A stretch of DNA of 64,000 nucleotides from Ramlibacter sp. (GCA_016713005.1 JADJPY010000001.1:1-64000); one strand, 5' to 3'. Positions 47,214-56,458 are shown, counted from the stretch's first letter. A program made the numbers and translations. The notes: a model not told the origin generated them from the letters alone.

Positions 47214-47288
47214 CCGAGGCATTGCGCTGCGGCCCGGCCCCCCCCGAGGGGGCCCAGGCCCGCTTGGGGCGGCCCGGCGCTGGCCTGA
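47214..47288 (+). repeat. GC-rich REP-like element between sigma and anti-sigma genes
   Basis: Contains CGGCCCCCCCCGAGGGGGCC and, about 15 bases later, GGGGCGGCCCGGCGCTGG. It is related to the copies at 34280 and 41152. The C-run/G-run palindrome could form a stable hairpin in the sigma/anti-sigma mRNA. Confidence 0.7.
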
Positions 47289-47297
47289 GCTTCAATC

Positions 47298-48038
47298 ATG
47301 AATATCACCTCCAACCCTGCCTTGCTGGACCAGCTGGCTGCGTCCTGGGCGCTGGGTACCCTGCGCGGGGGCGCGCGGCGCCGTTTCGAGGCCCTGGCCC
47401 GCGAGAGCGTGACGGTGCGCGCGGCTGCCCTGATCTGGCAGGAGCGTTTTGCCGGCCTGACCGAGCTGCAGGCGGCCGACGCGCCCAGCCCCAATGTGTG
47501 GAAGCGCATCGAGATCCAGCTGGCGGCGCAACGTGCGCGGCCTCTGGCCAGTGGCGCCGCGGCGCAGGGGGATGTCATGGTGAAGTCCTTGCGGAAACTG
47601 CTGGGCCTGTGGCGTGGCGCGGCGCTGGCCGGCGCGCTGGCCAGTGTGGCCGCCATCGGCGTGGCCATCAACCTCGTGCGCGACCAGCAGGCCATCGAAT
47701 ACGTGGCCGTGCTGGCCGACGACCGTGCTGCGCCTTCCGTGCTGGTGACATTCGACCCCAAGCGCAAGTTGCTGACGCTCAAGCGTGTGGGCGGCTACCA
47801 GGAGGCATCGGACAAGTCGCTGCAGCTGTGGGCGCTGCCGCCTGCGGCCGGTCAGCTGCCGCGTTCTCTGGGCGTGCTGGGCAGCGACCGGGTGATCCGC
47901 CTGAGTGCGCAGGAGGCCGCGGTGCGGGGTGCGCCGGCCCTGGCCATCAGCCTGGAGCCCAAGGGCGGTGTGAGCGGCGAGCGCGGCCCCACCGGGCCGG
48001 TGCTCTTCAGCGGTGCGGTGGTCGACGCGTCGATCTGA
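47298..48038 (+). CDS. Anti-sigma factor, RskA/anti-sigma-K type
   Basis: 246 residues. The N-terminal cytoplasmic anti-sigma domain ('LLDQLAASWALGTLRGGARRRFEALARES ... WQERFAGLTEL', about 8-65) lacks the HxxxCxxC zinc motif, as in the K-type family. One transmembrane helix follows (about 106-128, 'AALAGALASVAAIGVAINLV'). The C-terminal periplasmic domain includes 'LVTFDPKRKLLTL' and the typical 'LQLWALPPAAGQ-x-PRSLGVL' segment. It should hold the upstream sigma factor at the membrane and release it on an envelope or redox signal. That is family knowledge; the specific signal is not visible. Confidence 0.92.
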   Translation: MNITSNPALLDQLAASWALGTLRGGARRRFEALARESVTVRAAALIWQERFAGLTELQAADAPSPNVWKRIEIQLAAQRARPLASGAAAQGDVMVKSLRKLLGLWRGAALAGALASVAAIGVAINLVRDQQAIEYVAVLADDRAAPSVLVTFDPKRKLLTLKRVGGYQEASDKSLQLWALPPAAGQLPRSLGVLGSDRVIRLSAQEAAVRGAPALAISLEPKGGVSGERGPTGPVLFSGAVVDASI

Positions 48039-48059
48039 AACCGGCCGGATGCGTGAGTT

Positions 48060-48126
48060 GCTATGATTTTCATAGTGGATCAGCAAGCATCCACGGGGGC
48101 TGCGGCCTGATTTACCTGAAATTTTC
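48060..48126 (+). repeat. Dispersed ~66-bp repeat, intergenic copy
   Basis: Reads GCTATGATTTTCATAGTGG, then ATCAGCAAGCATCCACGGGG and GCTGCGGCCTGATTTACC. It begins with the hairpin CTATGA-TTT-TCATAG. It lies just after the anti-sigma gene and overlaps the end of the ArsC-like gene on the other strand (stop 48112). Confidence 0.85.
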
Positions 48127-48486
48127 TGGTGTGAAGCCCACCGTGACGCGTCCGTCGGGCCATTCCACCACCGGCCGCTTGATCACGCTGGGCTGCGCCA
48201 GCATCAGCGCGCGGGCGCCGTCGGCATCGGCGGCGGTCGCCTGGGTGGTGGCGTCAAGCTGCCGCCAGGTGGTGCCCTTGCGGTTGAGCAGCGTCTGCCA
48301 GCCCGTGCTGGCCAGCCAGGCGTCCAGCCGGGCCGGGGGCACTCCCTGCTTCTTGAAGTCGTGGAACACATGCTCGATGCCCTGGCCAGCGAGCCAGGCG
48401 CGGGCCTTGCGGACGGTGTCGCAGTTCGGGATGCCGTAGAGGACGGGCGCGGCAGGTGCCGGGGAGGGCGGGGCGTTGGCGGGCAT
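48112..48486 (-). CDS. ArsC/Spx-family thioredoxin-fold protein (YffB-like)
   Basis: 124 residues from ATG 48486. A thioredoxin-like fold of the ArsC/Spx/YffB group: 'VLYGIPNCDTVRKARAWL' with a single conserved Cys, 'IEHVFHDFKKQGVPPARLDAWLASTGWQTLLNRKGTTWRQL', and the late 'MLAQPSVIKRPVVEW' with the Arg typical of the family. Probably a glutathione-dependent thiol reductase like YffB rather than a true arsenate reductase. The first ~12 residues are Pro/Ala-rich. It is divergent from folC (37 bp between starts). Confidence 0.88.
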   Translation of the reverse strand: MPANAPPSPAPAAPVLYGIPNCDTVRKARAWLAGQGIEHVFHDFKKQGVPPARLDAWLASTGWQTLLNRKGTTWRQLDATTQATAADADGARALMLAQPSVIKRPVVEWPDGRVTVGFTPENFR

Positions 48487-48523
48487 GGCGTGATTGTGCC
48501 GCGCAAGCTGGGACAATCGCCTG

Positions 48524-49831
48524 ATGAGCGACACATTTCCCGACACGCTGGACGGCTGGCTGGCCCACTGCGAGCGGCTGCACCCCAAGACCATGGAACT
48601 GGGCCTGGAGCGCGTGCGCGACGTCGCCGCCCGCATGGGGCTGCGGCTGGACTGCGCCGTCGTCACCGTGGCCGGCACCAACGGCAAGGGCTCCACCTGC
48701 GCGCTGCTGGAAGCCATCCTGGGCGAGGCCGGCTGGCGCACGGGCGTGTACACCTCGCCGCACCTGGTGCATTTCCAGGAGCGCTGCCGCATCGCCGGGC
48801 AGATCGCCACGCCGGCGATGCTGGTGCCCTGTTTCGAGGTGGTGGAGCGCGCCCGCGCAGACACCACGCTGACGTATTTCGAGTTCACCACGCTGGCCAT
48901 CCTGTGGCTGATGTCGTGTGAGGGGCTGGACGTGGCCATCCTCGAGGTGGGCCTGGGCGGGCGGCTGGACGCGGTGAACATCATTGATGCGGACTGCGCC
49001 GTGATCACCAGCATCGACCTGGACCACATGGAGTTCCTGGGGCCCGACCGCGAGGCCATCGGTTACGAGAAGGCCGGCATCCTGCGCACCGGCAGGCCTG
49101 CCATCGTGAGCGACCCGCAGCCACCGCGCAGCGTGATCGACCGCGCGCGGGAGATCGGCGCCGACCTGTGGCAGTTTGGCAAGGACTTCAACTACAGCGG
49201 TGACCGCCAGCAGTGGGGCTGGGCCGGGCGCGGGCGGCGCTACGCCGGGCTGGCCTACCCGGCCCTGCGCGGGGCCAACCAGCTGGTCAACGCCTCGGGC
49301 GTCCTGGCCGCGCTGGAGGCGCTGCGTGAGCGCCTGCCGGTGACCGCCCAGGCGGTGCGCAACGGGCTGGCGCGGGTGGAGCTGCCCGGGCGCTTCCAGA
49401 TCGTGCCGGGGCAGCCGGCGCTGGTGCTGGACGTGGCGCACAATCCGCACGCCGTGGCCGCGCTGGCGGCCAACCTGGATGCGATGGGCTTTTACCCCGC
49501 CACGCATGCCGTGTTCGGCGCCATGGCCGACAAGGACCTGCCCACGATGCTGCGGCGCATGGCCCCGCTGGTGGACCACTGGTACCTGTGCGCCCTGCCC
49601 ACGCCGCGCGCGGCCAGCGTGCAGACCCTGCAGCAGGCGCTGGACGACGCCGGAGCGCTGCGCGGCGGAGTGACCGTGAGCACCCACGCCAGCCCGCGCG
49701 AAGCCCTGGCCGCAGCCATCGCAGCGGCGGACCCCACTGGTAGAATCGTGGTCTTCGGCTCGTTCTTCACGGTGGGCGGCGTCCTGCAGGACGGCGTGCC
49801 TCGCCTGCAAGCCAAGCATCTGAACGCCTGA
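48524..49831 (+). CDS. folC: Bifunctional dihydrofolate synthase / folylpolyglutamate synthase
   Basis: Adds glutamate to dihydropteroate and to tetrahydrofolates using ATP. 435 residues from ATG 48524. A Mur-ligase-like fold: P-loop 'VAGTNGKGSTCALLEA' (about 49-64), 'VYTSPHLVHFQERCRI', the family loop 'EFTTLAILWLM', 'ILEVGLGGRLDAVNIID', 'ITSIDLDHMEFLG' with 'GYEKAGILR', and the C-terminal domain with 'LVLDVAHNPHAV'. All are intact. First gene of a tight plus-strand series with SPOR, cvpA, purF, metZ and gltX. Confidence 0.96.
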   Translation: MSDTFPDTLDGWLAHCERLHPKTMELGLERVRDVAARMGLRLDCAVVTVAGTNGKGSTCALLEAILGEAGWRTGVYTSPHLVHFQERCRIAGQIATPAMLVPCFEVVERARADTTLTYFEFTTLAILWLMSCEGLDVAILEVGLGGRLDAVNIIDADCAVITSIDLDHMEFLGPDREAIGYEKAGILRTGRPAIVSDPQPPRSVIDRAREIGADLWQFGKDFNYSGDRQQWGWAGRGRRYAGLAYPALRGANQLVNASGVLAALEALRERLPVTAQAVRNGLARVELPGRFQIVPGQPALVLDVAHNPHAVAALAANLDAMGFYPATHAVFGAMADKDLPTMLRRMAPLVDHWYLCALPTPRAASVQTLQQALDDAGALRGGVTVSTHASPREALAAAIAAADPTGRIVVFGSFFTVGGVLQDGVPRLQAKHLNA

Positions 49832-49850
49832 ACCCCGGGGTCCGCACTTC

Positions 49851-50669
49851 ATGGCCTTCTTCAAGTTCCGCAAGCCCGCCGATGAGGCAGCCTCCACGTC
49901 CCCCGCGGAATCGATCGAGGACCTGCGCCGGCGCGCCCGCCACCGCCTGATTGGCGCAGCGGTGCTGGTGGGGCTTGGGGTGATCGGATTTCCCCTGTTG
50001 TTTGACACTCAGCCGCGACCGGTGTCGGTGGACCTGCCCATCGTCATCCCCGAAAAAGACAAGGTCAAGCCGCTGCCCATCCCTGCGCCGCCCCCTGTGG
50101 CCGTGCCACAGGTCGCCGGCAAAGTGGGCGAGTCTGGCGCGTCCGCGCCTGCCCGGCCCGCCAGCGCGGCACCCGCCGGCAGCCTGGGCCCCAGGGAAGA
50201 GGTCGTTCCTTCGGGTTCGGGGCAAAAAGTGGCTCCAGCCCCCGCCAGTGCTGCATCACCCGCTACAAAAAAGATAGCGCCCGAGCCGGCGAAGCCGGCC
50301 TCCCGGCCGGAAGCGAAAGCGTCTGTACCCAAGCCCGAAGCCAGGTCTTCTGCGCCCAAGGCCGATGACGGTGCCAAGGCCCGCGCGCTGCTGGAAGGGC
50401 GCGATCCGGCGGCTCCGGCCGCGCCTGCCTCCGCCGCGGCCGGGCGGATCGTCGTGCAGGTCGGCGCCTATGCCGACGCCGCCAAGGCGCGCGAAGTCCG
50501 CCAGAAGCTTGAAAGAGCCGGCTTGAAGACTTACACCCAGGTCATTGACAACAGCGAGGGTCGGCGCATCCGCGTGCGGGTGGGGCCGTACCCGACCCGT
50601 GCCGAGGCGGAGGCCGCCGCCACCAAGGTCAAGGCGCTGGATCTGCCGGCGGCGCTGCTGGCGCTGTGA
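49851..50669 (+). CDS. SPOR-domain membrane protein (DedD-like)
   Basis: 272 residues. A short cytoplasmic N-terminus, one transmembrane helix (about 32-51, 'RLIGAAVLVGLGVIGFPLLF'), a long Ala/Pro/Lys-rich periplasmic linker (about 60-195), then a C-terminal SPOR domain (about 196-270) starting 'GRIVVQVGAYADAAKAREV'. SPOR domains bind denuded glycan strands at the division septum. The position between folC and cvpA-purF is the usual one for dedD. The linker contains an antisense copy of the dispersed repeat (50221-50280). It lies 19 bp after folC and overlaps or abuts cvpA. Confidence 0.93.
   Translation: MAFFKFRKPADEAASTSPAESIEDLRRRARHRLIGAAVLVGLGVIGFPLLFDTQPRPVSVDLPIVIPEKDKVKPLPIPAPPPVAVPQVAGKVGESGASAPARPASAAPAGSLGPREEVVPSGSGQKVAPAPASAASPATKKIAPEPAKPASRPEAKASVPKPEARSSAPKADDGAKARALLEGRDPAAPAAPASAAAGRIVVQVGAYADAAKAREVRQKLERAGLKTYTQVIDNSEGRRIRVRVGPYPTRAEAEAAATKVKALDLPAALLAL
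50221..50280 (-). repeat. Dispersed ~60-bp repeat, antisense copy in the SPOR-protein linker
   Basis: The minus strand reads GCGCTATCTTTTTTGTAGCG, then GGTGATGCAGCACTGGCGGG and GGCTGGAGCCACTTTTTGCC. Same block order as the copies at 37961 and 48060. Read in the opposite sense it encodes part of the Ala/Pro/Lys linker. Confidence 0.85.
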
Positions 50670-50674
50670 CGTCC

Positions 50675-51202
50675 ATGCAGCTTGCGCCGCTCGACTGGGT
50701 GATGCTGGCGGCCCTGGCCGCCTCGCTGGTGCTGGGTGCGTGGCGGGGACTGGTCTACGAGGTCATCCTCGCGCTGGGATGGATCGCCGCTTTTGTGCTG
50801 TCCCAGTGGTTCGCGCCCGCGCTGTCCCAGTGGCTGCCGGCGATGCGCGGCGCTTCGGAGCCCGTGCGCTACGCCGTCGCGTTCGTGCTGGTGTTCATTG
50901 GCGCGATCTTTGCAGCTGGCCTGCTCGCGTGGATCACCAGGAAGCTGGTCGAGGCCGTGGGCCTGCGACCGGTGGACCGCATCCTCGGCGCGCTGTTTGG
51001 CGTGGCGCGCGGCGCGCTGGCCCTGCTGGCGCTGGCGGTGGTGGTGAACATGACCGGATTGCGCGACCACGACTGGTGGCGCCAGTCGCAGGGCGCGTCG
51101 GTGGCAACGTCGGTGCTGGTGGCGATCAAGCCGCTGCTGCCGGGGGATTTCGGACAGTATCTGCCGGGCCAGAAGAACGGCCTGGCGGTCAGCAGGGGAT
51201 AG
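50675..51202 (+). CDS. cvpA: CvpA family membrane protein
   Basis: An inner-membrane protein with four predicted helices, needed for colicin V production in E. coli and usually the first gene of the purF operon. It begins MQLAPLDWVMLAALAASLVLG and includes the typical 'GAWRGLVYEVILALGWIAAFVLSQ' and 'RILGALFGVARGALALLAL'. 175 residues from ATG 50675; a GTG at 50666 overlapping the previous stop (GTGA) is an equally possible start (178 residues). No good ribosome site is seen for either, which suggests translational coupling. Four bases before purF. Confidence 0.92.
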   Translation: MQLAPLDWVMLAALAASLVLGAWRGLVYEVILALGWIAAFVLSQWFAPALSQWLPAMRGASEPVRYAVAFVLVFIGAIFAAGLLAWITRKLVEAVGLRPVDRILGALFGVARGALALLALAVVVNMTGLRDHDWWRQSQGASVATSVLVAIKPLLPGDFGQYLPGQKNGLAVSRG

Positions 51203-51206
51203 ACAC

Positions 51207-52730
51207 ATGTGCGGAATCGTTGGCGTTGTCAGCAGCGCCCCAGTCAACCAGCTGATCTACGACGCCTTGCTGCTGCTGCAGCACCGCGGCCAGGACGCGG
51301 CCGGCATCGTCACGCAGCTGGACCGCAAGTTCTTCATGCACAAGGCCAAGGGCATGGTGCGCGACGTGTTCCGCACCCGCAACATGCGCGGCCTGCCGGG
51401 CAACTGCGGGCTGGGGCAGGTGCGCTACCCCACGGCAGGCAATGCCTACAGCGAAGAAGAAGCCCAGCCCTTCTACGTGAACGCGCCGTTTGGCATCGTG
51501 CTGGTGCACAACGGCAACCTCACCAACGCGCACGCGCTCAAGGCCGAGCTGTTCTCCACCGACCACCGCCACATCAACACCGAAAGCGACTCCGAGGTGC
51601 TGCTCAATGTGCTGGCGCACGAACTGGAGCGTTCCACCCGGGGCTTGCCGCTTCGGCCCGAGGACGTGTTCACCGCCGTGCGCCATGTGCACCGTCGCGT
51701 CAAGGGCTCGTATGCCGTGGTGGCGCTGATCGCGGGCCACGGCCTGCTGGCGTTTCGCGATCCGCATGGCATCCGTCCGCTGTGCATCGGCCGTGGCAAG
51801 GACGGCACCGTCGTTCTGGCCAGCGAATCCGTGGCGCTGGAGGGCACCGGGCACAAACTCGAGCGCAACGTGGCGCCGGGCGAGGCGGTGTTCGTCGACC
51901 TCGCCGGCAAGGTCCACACCCAGCAGTGCGCCGACACGCCGCACCTGCACCCCTGCATCTTCGAGTTTGTCTACCTCGCGCGGCCCGACTCGGTGCTGGA
52001 CGGCATCTCCGTGTACCAGGCCCGCCTGAACCTGGGCGAGACGCTGGCGCAACGGGTGATCTCCACCGTGCCGCCCAACGAGATCGACGTCATCATTCCC
52101 ATCCCCGAGTCCAGCCGTCCCAGCGCGACCCAGCTGGCGCACCTGCTGGGCATCCCGTACCGCGAGGGCTTCGTCAAGAACCGCTACGTGGGCCGCACCT
52201 TCATCATGCCGGGCCAGGCGGTGCGCAAGAAGTCCGTGCGCCAGAAGCTCAACGTCATTGCCAGCGAGTTCAAGGGCCGCAACGTGCTGCTGGTGGACGA
52301 CTCCATCGTGCGTGGCACCACCTGCCGCGAGATCGTGCAGATGGCGCGCGACGCCGGCGCGCGCAAGGTCTACATGGCCAGCGCCGCGCCACCGGTGCGC
52401 TACCCCAACGTCTACGGCATCGACATGCCCACCAAGGATGAACTGGTGGCGCACGGCCGCACCATTGCCGAGATCCGCGAGATCATCGGCTGCGACGCGC
52501 TGATCTACCAGGACGTTGAGGGCATGAAGAAAGCGGTGATGAAGGCCTCGCCCGCGGCCTCTGCCGGCCCTGCGCTGGACGGCTTTGACGCATCGTGCTT
52601 TGACGGCGTGTACGTCACCGGGGACATCAGCGCGGACGACATCGCCCGCCTCAACGAAAACCGTGTGGGCGGCGAGGAAGGCGATGAGGACACGTCCCGC
52701 CTGGCGCTGCCCAACACCCAGGACGCCTGA
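51207..52730 (+). CDS. purF: Amidophosphoribosyltransferase
   Basis: First committed step of purine synthesis: PRPP plus glutamine to phosphoribosylamine. 507 residues. The N-terminal nucleophile Cys2 (MCGIVGVV) with no propeptide marks the class-II glutamine amidotransferase domain. 'QHRGQDAAGI' and 'NGNLTNAHAL' follow. The C-terminal phosphoribosyltransferase domain has the PRPP loop 'VLLVDDSIVRGTTCREI' at about 361-377. Cytoplasmic. Classical cvpA-purF pairing, with metZ 3 bp behind. Confidence 0.97.
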   Translation: MCGIVGVVSSAPVNQLIYDALLLLQHRGQDAAGIVTQLDRKFFMHKAKGMVRDVFRTRNMRGLPGNCGLGQVRYPTAGNAYSEEEAQPFYVNAPFGIVLVHNGNLTNAHALKAELFSTDHRHINTESDSEVLLNVLAHELERSTRGLPLRPEDVFTAVRHVHRRVKGSYAVVALIAGHGLLAFRDPHGIRPLCIGRGKDGTVVLASESVALEGTGHKLERNVAPGEAVFVDLAGKVHTQQCADTPHLHPCIFEFVYLARPDSVLDGISVYQARLNLGETLAQRVISTVPPNEIDVIIPIPESSRPSATQLAHLLGIPYREGFVKNRYVGRTFIMPGQAVRKKSVRQKLNVIASEFKGRNVLLVDDSIVRGTTCREIVQMARDAGARKVYMASAAPPVRYPNVYGIDMPTKDELVAHGRTIAEIREIIGCDALIYQDVEGMKKAVMKASPAASAGPALDGFDASCFDGVYVTGDISADDIARLNENRVGGEEGDEDTSRLALPNTQDA

Positions 52731-52733
52731 ACC

Positions 52734-53948
52734 GTGACAGACAAGACACTGCCCCCCGGCCTGCACCGCGACACCCTGGCGGTGCGAGCCGCCTTGCCCC
52801 CCAGCCAGTATGGCGAGCACTCCGAGGCGCTGTACCTCACCAGCGGCTTTGTGCAGCCCGACGCCGAGACGGCGGCGCGCCGCTTTGCCAGCATCGGAGA
52901 CGGCTACACGTACGGCCGCACGTCCAACCCAACCGTGACCGCGTTCGAGCAGCGCCTGGCCGCACTCGAGGGCACCGAGGCCGCCATCGGCGCGTCCACC
53001 GGCATGGGCGCCATCCTGCTCATGGGCATGGGGCTGCTCAAGGCCGGCGACCACGTGATCTGCTCGCGCTCGATGTTCGGTTCGACCATCAACCTGTTCG
53101 CCAAGGAGTTCGCCAAGTTCGGCGTGCAGACGAGCTTTGTCTCGCAGACGGATGTGGCCGAGTGGCGCGCGGCGGTGCGGCCGTCAACCCGGCTGCTTTT
53201 TGCCGAAACGCCCACCAACCCGCTGACCGACGTGTGCGACATCCGCGCCCTGGCCGACATCGCGCACGACGCCGGCGCCGTGCTGGCGGTGGACAACTGC
53301 TTTTGTTCGCCTGCGCTGCAACGCCCCACCGAACTGGGTGCCGACCTGGTCATCCACTCGGGCACCAAATACCTGGACGGGCAGGGCCGCGTGATGGCCG
53401 GCGCCATCTGCGGGCCGGCCCGCCTGATCGTGGACGTGTTCGCCCCGGTGGTGCGCACGGCCGGCATGACGCTGGCGCCGTTCAACGCCTGGGTGGTGCT
53501 CAAGGGCATGGAGACGCTGGGCATTCGCATGCAGGCGCAAAGCGCCAACGCGCTGGCGTTCGCGCGGTGGCTGGAAACCCACCCCCGGGTGTCCCGCGTC
53601 TATTACCCGGGCCTGGCATCGCACCCCCAGCACGAACTGGCCATGCGCCAGCAGTCGGGGCAGGGCGGTGCGGTGGTCTCGTTTGATGTGCGCGGCCAGG
53701 ACGCACAGACCGCGCGCGCCAACGCCTTCCACGTGATCGACAGCACCCGCGTGGTGAGCATCGCCGCCAACCTGGGCGACACCAAGACCATCATCACCCA
53801 CCCGGCCACCACCTCGCACGGGCGCCTGAGCGAAGACCAGCGCCAGGCCGCCGGCATCGGCCAGGGCCTGATCCGCGTGGCCGTGGGACTGGAACACATT
53901 GAAGACATCAAGGCCGACCTGCTGCGTGGCCTGGACACCCTGGCATGA
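52734..53948 (+). CDS. metZ: O-succinylhomoserine sulfhydrylase
   Basis: A PLP enzyme that makes homocysteine from O-succinylhomoserine and sulfide, the direct sulfhydrylation route to methionine. 404 residues from GTG 52734. The PLP lysine is K212 in '[12 protein letters not shown]'. Also seen are '[11 protein letters not shown]', 'ASTGMGAI' and the Cys/Met-metabolism C-terminus '[24 protein letters not shown]'. The segment '[15 protein letters not shown]' favours MetZ over cystathionine synthases. It is placed directly behind purF, as in many betaproteobacteria, and overlaps gltX by four bases (ATGA). Confidence 0.94.
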   Translation: MTDKTLPPGLHRDTLAVRAALPPSQYGEHSEALYLTSGFVQPDAETAARRFASIGDGYTYGRTSNPTVTAFEQRLAALEGTEAAIGASTGMGAILLMGMGLLKAGDHVICSRSMFGSTINLFAKEFAKFGVQTSFVSQTDVAEWRAAVRPSTRLLFAETPTNPLTDVCDIRALADIAHDAGAVLAVDNCFCSPALQRPTELGADLVIHSGTKYLDGQGRVMAGAICGPARLIVDVFAPVVRTAGMTLAPFNAWVVLKGMETLGIRMQAQSANALAFARWLETHPRVSRVYYPGLASHPQHELAMRQQSGQGGAVVSFDVRGQDAQTARANAFHVIDSTRVVSIAANLGDTKTIITHPATTSHGRLSEDQRQAAGIGQGLIRVAVGLEHIEDIKADLLRGLDTLA

Positions 53949-55354
53949 CCACCAAGACCCGCACCCGATTCGCCCCTTCACCCACCGGTTTCATCCACCT
54001 CGGCAACATCCGCTCGGCGCTCTACCCCTGGGCATTCGCCCGGGCCACGGGAGGCGATTTCATCCTGCGCATTGAAGACACCGACCTGGAGCGCAGCTCA
54101 CAGGCCGCGGTGGATGTGATCCTCGAAGGCATGGCCTGGCTCGGGCTGGACCACGACGAGGGCCCGTTCTACCAGATGCAGAGCATGGACCGCTACAAGG
54201 CCGTGTTGCAGGACCTCAAGGCCGCGGGCCATGTGTACCCCTGCTACATGGGCATGGCCGAACTCGACGCGCTGCGCGAACGCCAGATGGCCGCCAAGGA
54301 GAAGCCGCGCTACGACGGCACCTGGCGCCCCGCCCCCGGCAAGACGCTGCCGCCCGTGCCCGAAGGCGTGCAGCCGGTGCTGCGCTTCATGAACCCACAG
54401 GGCGGCGTCGTGGCCTGGGAAGACAAGGTCAAGGGCCGCATCGAGATCAGCAACGACGAACTCGACGACCTGGTGATTGCGCGCCCCGACGGCACGCCCA
54501 CCTACAACTTCTGCGTGGTGGTGGACGACATCGACATGAACATCACGCATGTGATCCGCGGCGACGACCATGTGAACAACACACCGCGCCAGATCAACAT
54601 CTTCCGGGCGCTGGGCAAGGAGCCGCCGGTGTATGCCCACCTGCCCACGGTCCTGAACGAGCAGGGCGAGAAGATGTCCAAGCGCGCCGGGGCCAAGCCG
54701 GTGACGCAGTACCGCGACGAGGGCTACCTGCCCGACGCGATGGTGAACTACCTCGCACGCCTGGGCTGGAGCCACGGCGACGACGAGATCTTCAGCCGCC
54801 GGCAGTTCATTGAATGGTTCAACCTGGACCACCTGGGCAAGAGCGCCGCGCAGTTTGACGAAGCCAAGCTGCGCTGGGTGAACGCCCAACACCTCAAGGC
54901 CATGGCGGACGACGCGCTGGCGCCGCTGGTCGCAGCGCAATTGGAAAAGCGTGGCATCGATCCCGCTGCCGGCCCCTGGACTGACCAGGGGCATCTGGCC
55001 AGCCTCTGCGGCCTGTTCAAGGACCGCTGCGACACCACCGTGGCGCTGGCCGACTGGGCGGCGCGTTTCTACGCCGACGTGACGCCCACGCCCGAAGAAA
55101 TGACGCAGCACGTCACCGACGCGGTGAAACCCGCGCTGGCGCTGCTGCGTGAAAAGCTGGCCACCTGCGCCTGGGACAAGGCCGCCATCGGCGCGGCCCT
55201 CAAGGAAGTGCTGGCCACGCACAGCCTGAAGATGCCCCAGCTGGCGATGCCCGTGCGGGTGCTGGTGATGGGCACGGCCCAGACACCGTCGCTGGATGCG
55301 GTGCTGGCGCTGTGCGCGCGTGAAACTGTTCTGGAGCGACTGTCCAGGCACTGA
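53945..55354 (+). CDS. gltX: Glutamyl-tRNA synthetase
   Basis: Charges tRNA-Glu with glutamate. 469 residues, class-I synthetase. The HIGH-type motif is in '[23 protein letters not shown]' (about 9-31) and the KMSKS-type motif in '[15 protein letters not shown]' (about 240-254). No zinc-finger cysteines in the acceptor-binding insertion, as in many proteobacterial GltX. The C-terminal anticodon-binding helices are complete. It starts inside the metZ stop. A tRNA cluster that includes tRNA-Glu, its own substrate, begins 65 bp downstream. Confidence 0.97.
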   Translation: MTTKTRTRFAPSPTGFIHLGNIRSALYPWAFARATGGDFILRIEDTDLERSSQAAVDVILEGMAWLGLDHDEGPFYQMQSMDRYKAVLQDLKAAGHVYPCYMGMAELDALRERQMAAKEKPRYDGTWRPAPGKTLPPVPEGVQPVLRFMNPQGGVVAWEDKVKGRIEISNDELDDLVIARPDGTPTYNFCVVVDDIDMNITHVIRGDDHVNNTPRQINIFRALGKEPPVYAHLPTVLNEQGEKMSKRAGAKPVTQYRDEGYLPDAMVNYLARLGWSHGDDEIFSRRQFIEWFNLDHLGKSAAQFDEAKLRWVNAQHLKAMADDALAPLVAAQLEKRGIDPAAGPWTDQGHLASLCGLFKDRCDTTVALADWAARFYADVTPTPEEMTQHVTDAVKPALALLREKLATCAWDKAAIGAALKEVLATHSLKMPQLAMPVRVLVMGTAQTPSLDAVLALCARETVLERLSRH

Positions 55355-55370
55355 GAAATCACGCTATAAT
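55341..55370 (+). promoter_or_regulatory. Probable promoter of the tRNA Ala-Glu-Asp cluster
   Basis: A perfect TATAAT at 55365-55370 just after the gltX stop. The -35 (TGTCCA, 55341-55346, 18-bp spacer) is weak and lies inside the gltX end. The expected start is near 55377, about 43 bases ahead of tRNA-Ala. Confidence 0.6.
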
Positions 55371-55419
55371 CTGAGGCTCGGAAATTGCCGTTGCAGCCGC
55401 AGGGCCGCGATGACAAGAT

Positions 55420-55495
<76 letters not shown>

Positions 55496-55516
55496 CCGAA
55501 CGTTTTTTGAAGGTCT

Positions 55517-55592
55517 GACCCTATCGTCTAGAGGCCTAGGACATTACCCTTTCACGGTAAGTACCGGGGTTCGAATCCCCGTAGGGTCGCCA
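55517..55592 (+). tRNA. tRNA-Glu (anticodon TTC)
   Basis: 76 nt with encoded CCA: acceptor GACCCTA/TAGGGTC, anticodon loop CTTTCAC reading TTC, and T-arm CGGGGTTCGAATCCCCG. 21 bp after tRNA-Ala. Confidence 0.97.
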
Positions 55593-55595
55593 CCA

Positions 55596-55672
55596 GGAGT
55601 GGTAGTTCAGTTGGTTAGAATACCGGCCTGTCACGCCGGGGGTCGCGGGTTCGAGTCCCGTCCACTCCGCCA
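55596..55672 (+). tRNA. tRNA-Asp (anticodon GTC)
   Basis: 77 nt with encoded CCA: acceptor GGAGTGG/CCACTCC, D-arm TAGTTCAGTTGGTTAGAAT, anticodon loop CTGTCAC reading GTC, and T-arm CGGGTTCGAGTCCCG. Three bases after tRNA-Glu. Confidence 0.97.
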
Positions 55673-55710
55673 ACATCAAGTTTTCTGCCATCCGGCGAAG
55701 ACCAATAAAG

Positions 55711-55741
55711 CCCCGTAAGCCCAGTGTTTACGGGGTTTTTT
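55711..55741 (+). terminator. Rho-independent terminator after the tRNA cluster
   Basis: Eight-pair stem CCCCGTAA / TTACGGGG with a short loop, then six T (55736-55741). Confidence 0.9.
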
Positions 55742-55839
55742 GCTTTGGTTTTTCCGCAGCTTCATTTCGCATTCCGGTGCTTGGTCTGATCGTGGGCTGG
55801 ACATATGTTCTGGGCCTGAAGTCAACCAAGGAGCTGTCG

Positions 55840-56190
55840 ATGAAGGTCGTGTTCGAATCGGATGCCCCCCAGGGCGAAACCCTGCGTGAAATGGCCATTG
55901 GTCGTGTGACCTTTGCCATGCGGCGCCTTTCCTGGCTGGTGCCCCGTGCGCGGGTGCAGATGTCGGACGTCAATGGTCCCCGCGGAGGTGTGGACAAGCG
56001 TTGCCAGATCGAACTGAAAACCGACACCTCGGGCACCGTTGTGGTCACCGCAATGGCGCGGGACTGGCGCACAGCGCTGGACTCCGCCCTTGCGCGGGCG
56101 TCCCACGTGCTGATGCGGCGGTCCCAGCGCCGCCAGTCTTTCTCACGGCAGCGGGCGACACTGCGCCTCGCCCAGGGCGGCGCGACGTGA
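55840..56190 (+). CDS. HPF/RaiA-family ribosome-associated protein
   Basis: 116 residues from ATG 55840 with AAGGAG six to seven bases ahead. The pattern MKVVFESD ... LREMAIGRVTFAMRRLSWLVPRARVQMSDVNGPRGGVDKRCQIEL ... VVVTAMARDWRTALDSALARASHVLMRRSQRR matches the short beta-alpha-beta-beta-beta-alpha fold of hibernation-factor-like proteins, with a basic C-terminus. It is likely to bind ribosomes or RNA. Whether it promotes hibernation is not shown. An ATG at 55777 gives a longer form but has no ribosome site. Its stop overlaps the next gene by four bases. Confidence 0.82.
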   Translation: MKVVFESDAPQGETLREMAIGRVTFAMRRLSWLVPRARVQMSDVNGPRGGVDKRCQIELKTDTSGTVVVTAMARDWRTALDSALARASHVLMRRSQRRQSFSRQRATLRLAQGGAT

Positions 56191-56450
56191 AGTGCCCTGT
56201 CTGCGCGGACGCCACACTGGTCATGTCAGAACGCCAGGGCGTCGAAGTCGACTATTGCCCACAGTGTCGGGGTGTCTGGCTCGATCGCGGTGAGCTGGAC
56301 AAGCTGGTCGAGCGCGCCCAGCAGCAGCCAGCGGCGCAGCCCCCGGGTCCGGTGCCGCGCCGGCCAGACTTTGTGGATTCCGACCATCACCAGGGCCATC
56401 GGCACTACCCCTCCCGCCGCAAGTCCTGGCTGTCCGAGATTTTTGACTGA
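56187..56450 (+). CDS. TFIIB-type zinc-ribbon protein
   Basis: 87 residues. The GTG start at 56187 lies in a GTGA overlap with the HPF-like gene. The N-terminal zinc ribbon has CPVC at residues 3-6 and a second CPQC followed by 'RGVWLDRGELDKLVERA', the signature of the zf-TFIIB family of small bacterial proteins. The C-terminal half is Pro/His/Arg-rich. Cytoplasmic and of unknown function. Translational coupling with the upstream gene suggests that both act in one process. Confidence 0.88.
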   Translation: MKCPVCADATLVMSERQGVEVDYCPQCRGVWLDRGELDKLVERAQQQPAAQPPGPVPRRPDFVDSDHHQGHRHYPSRRKSWLSEIFD

Positions 56451-56458
56451 GAGGCATC

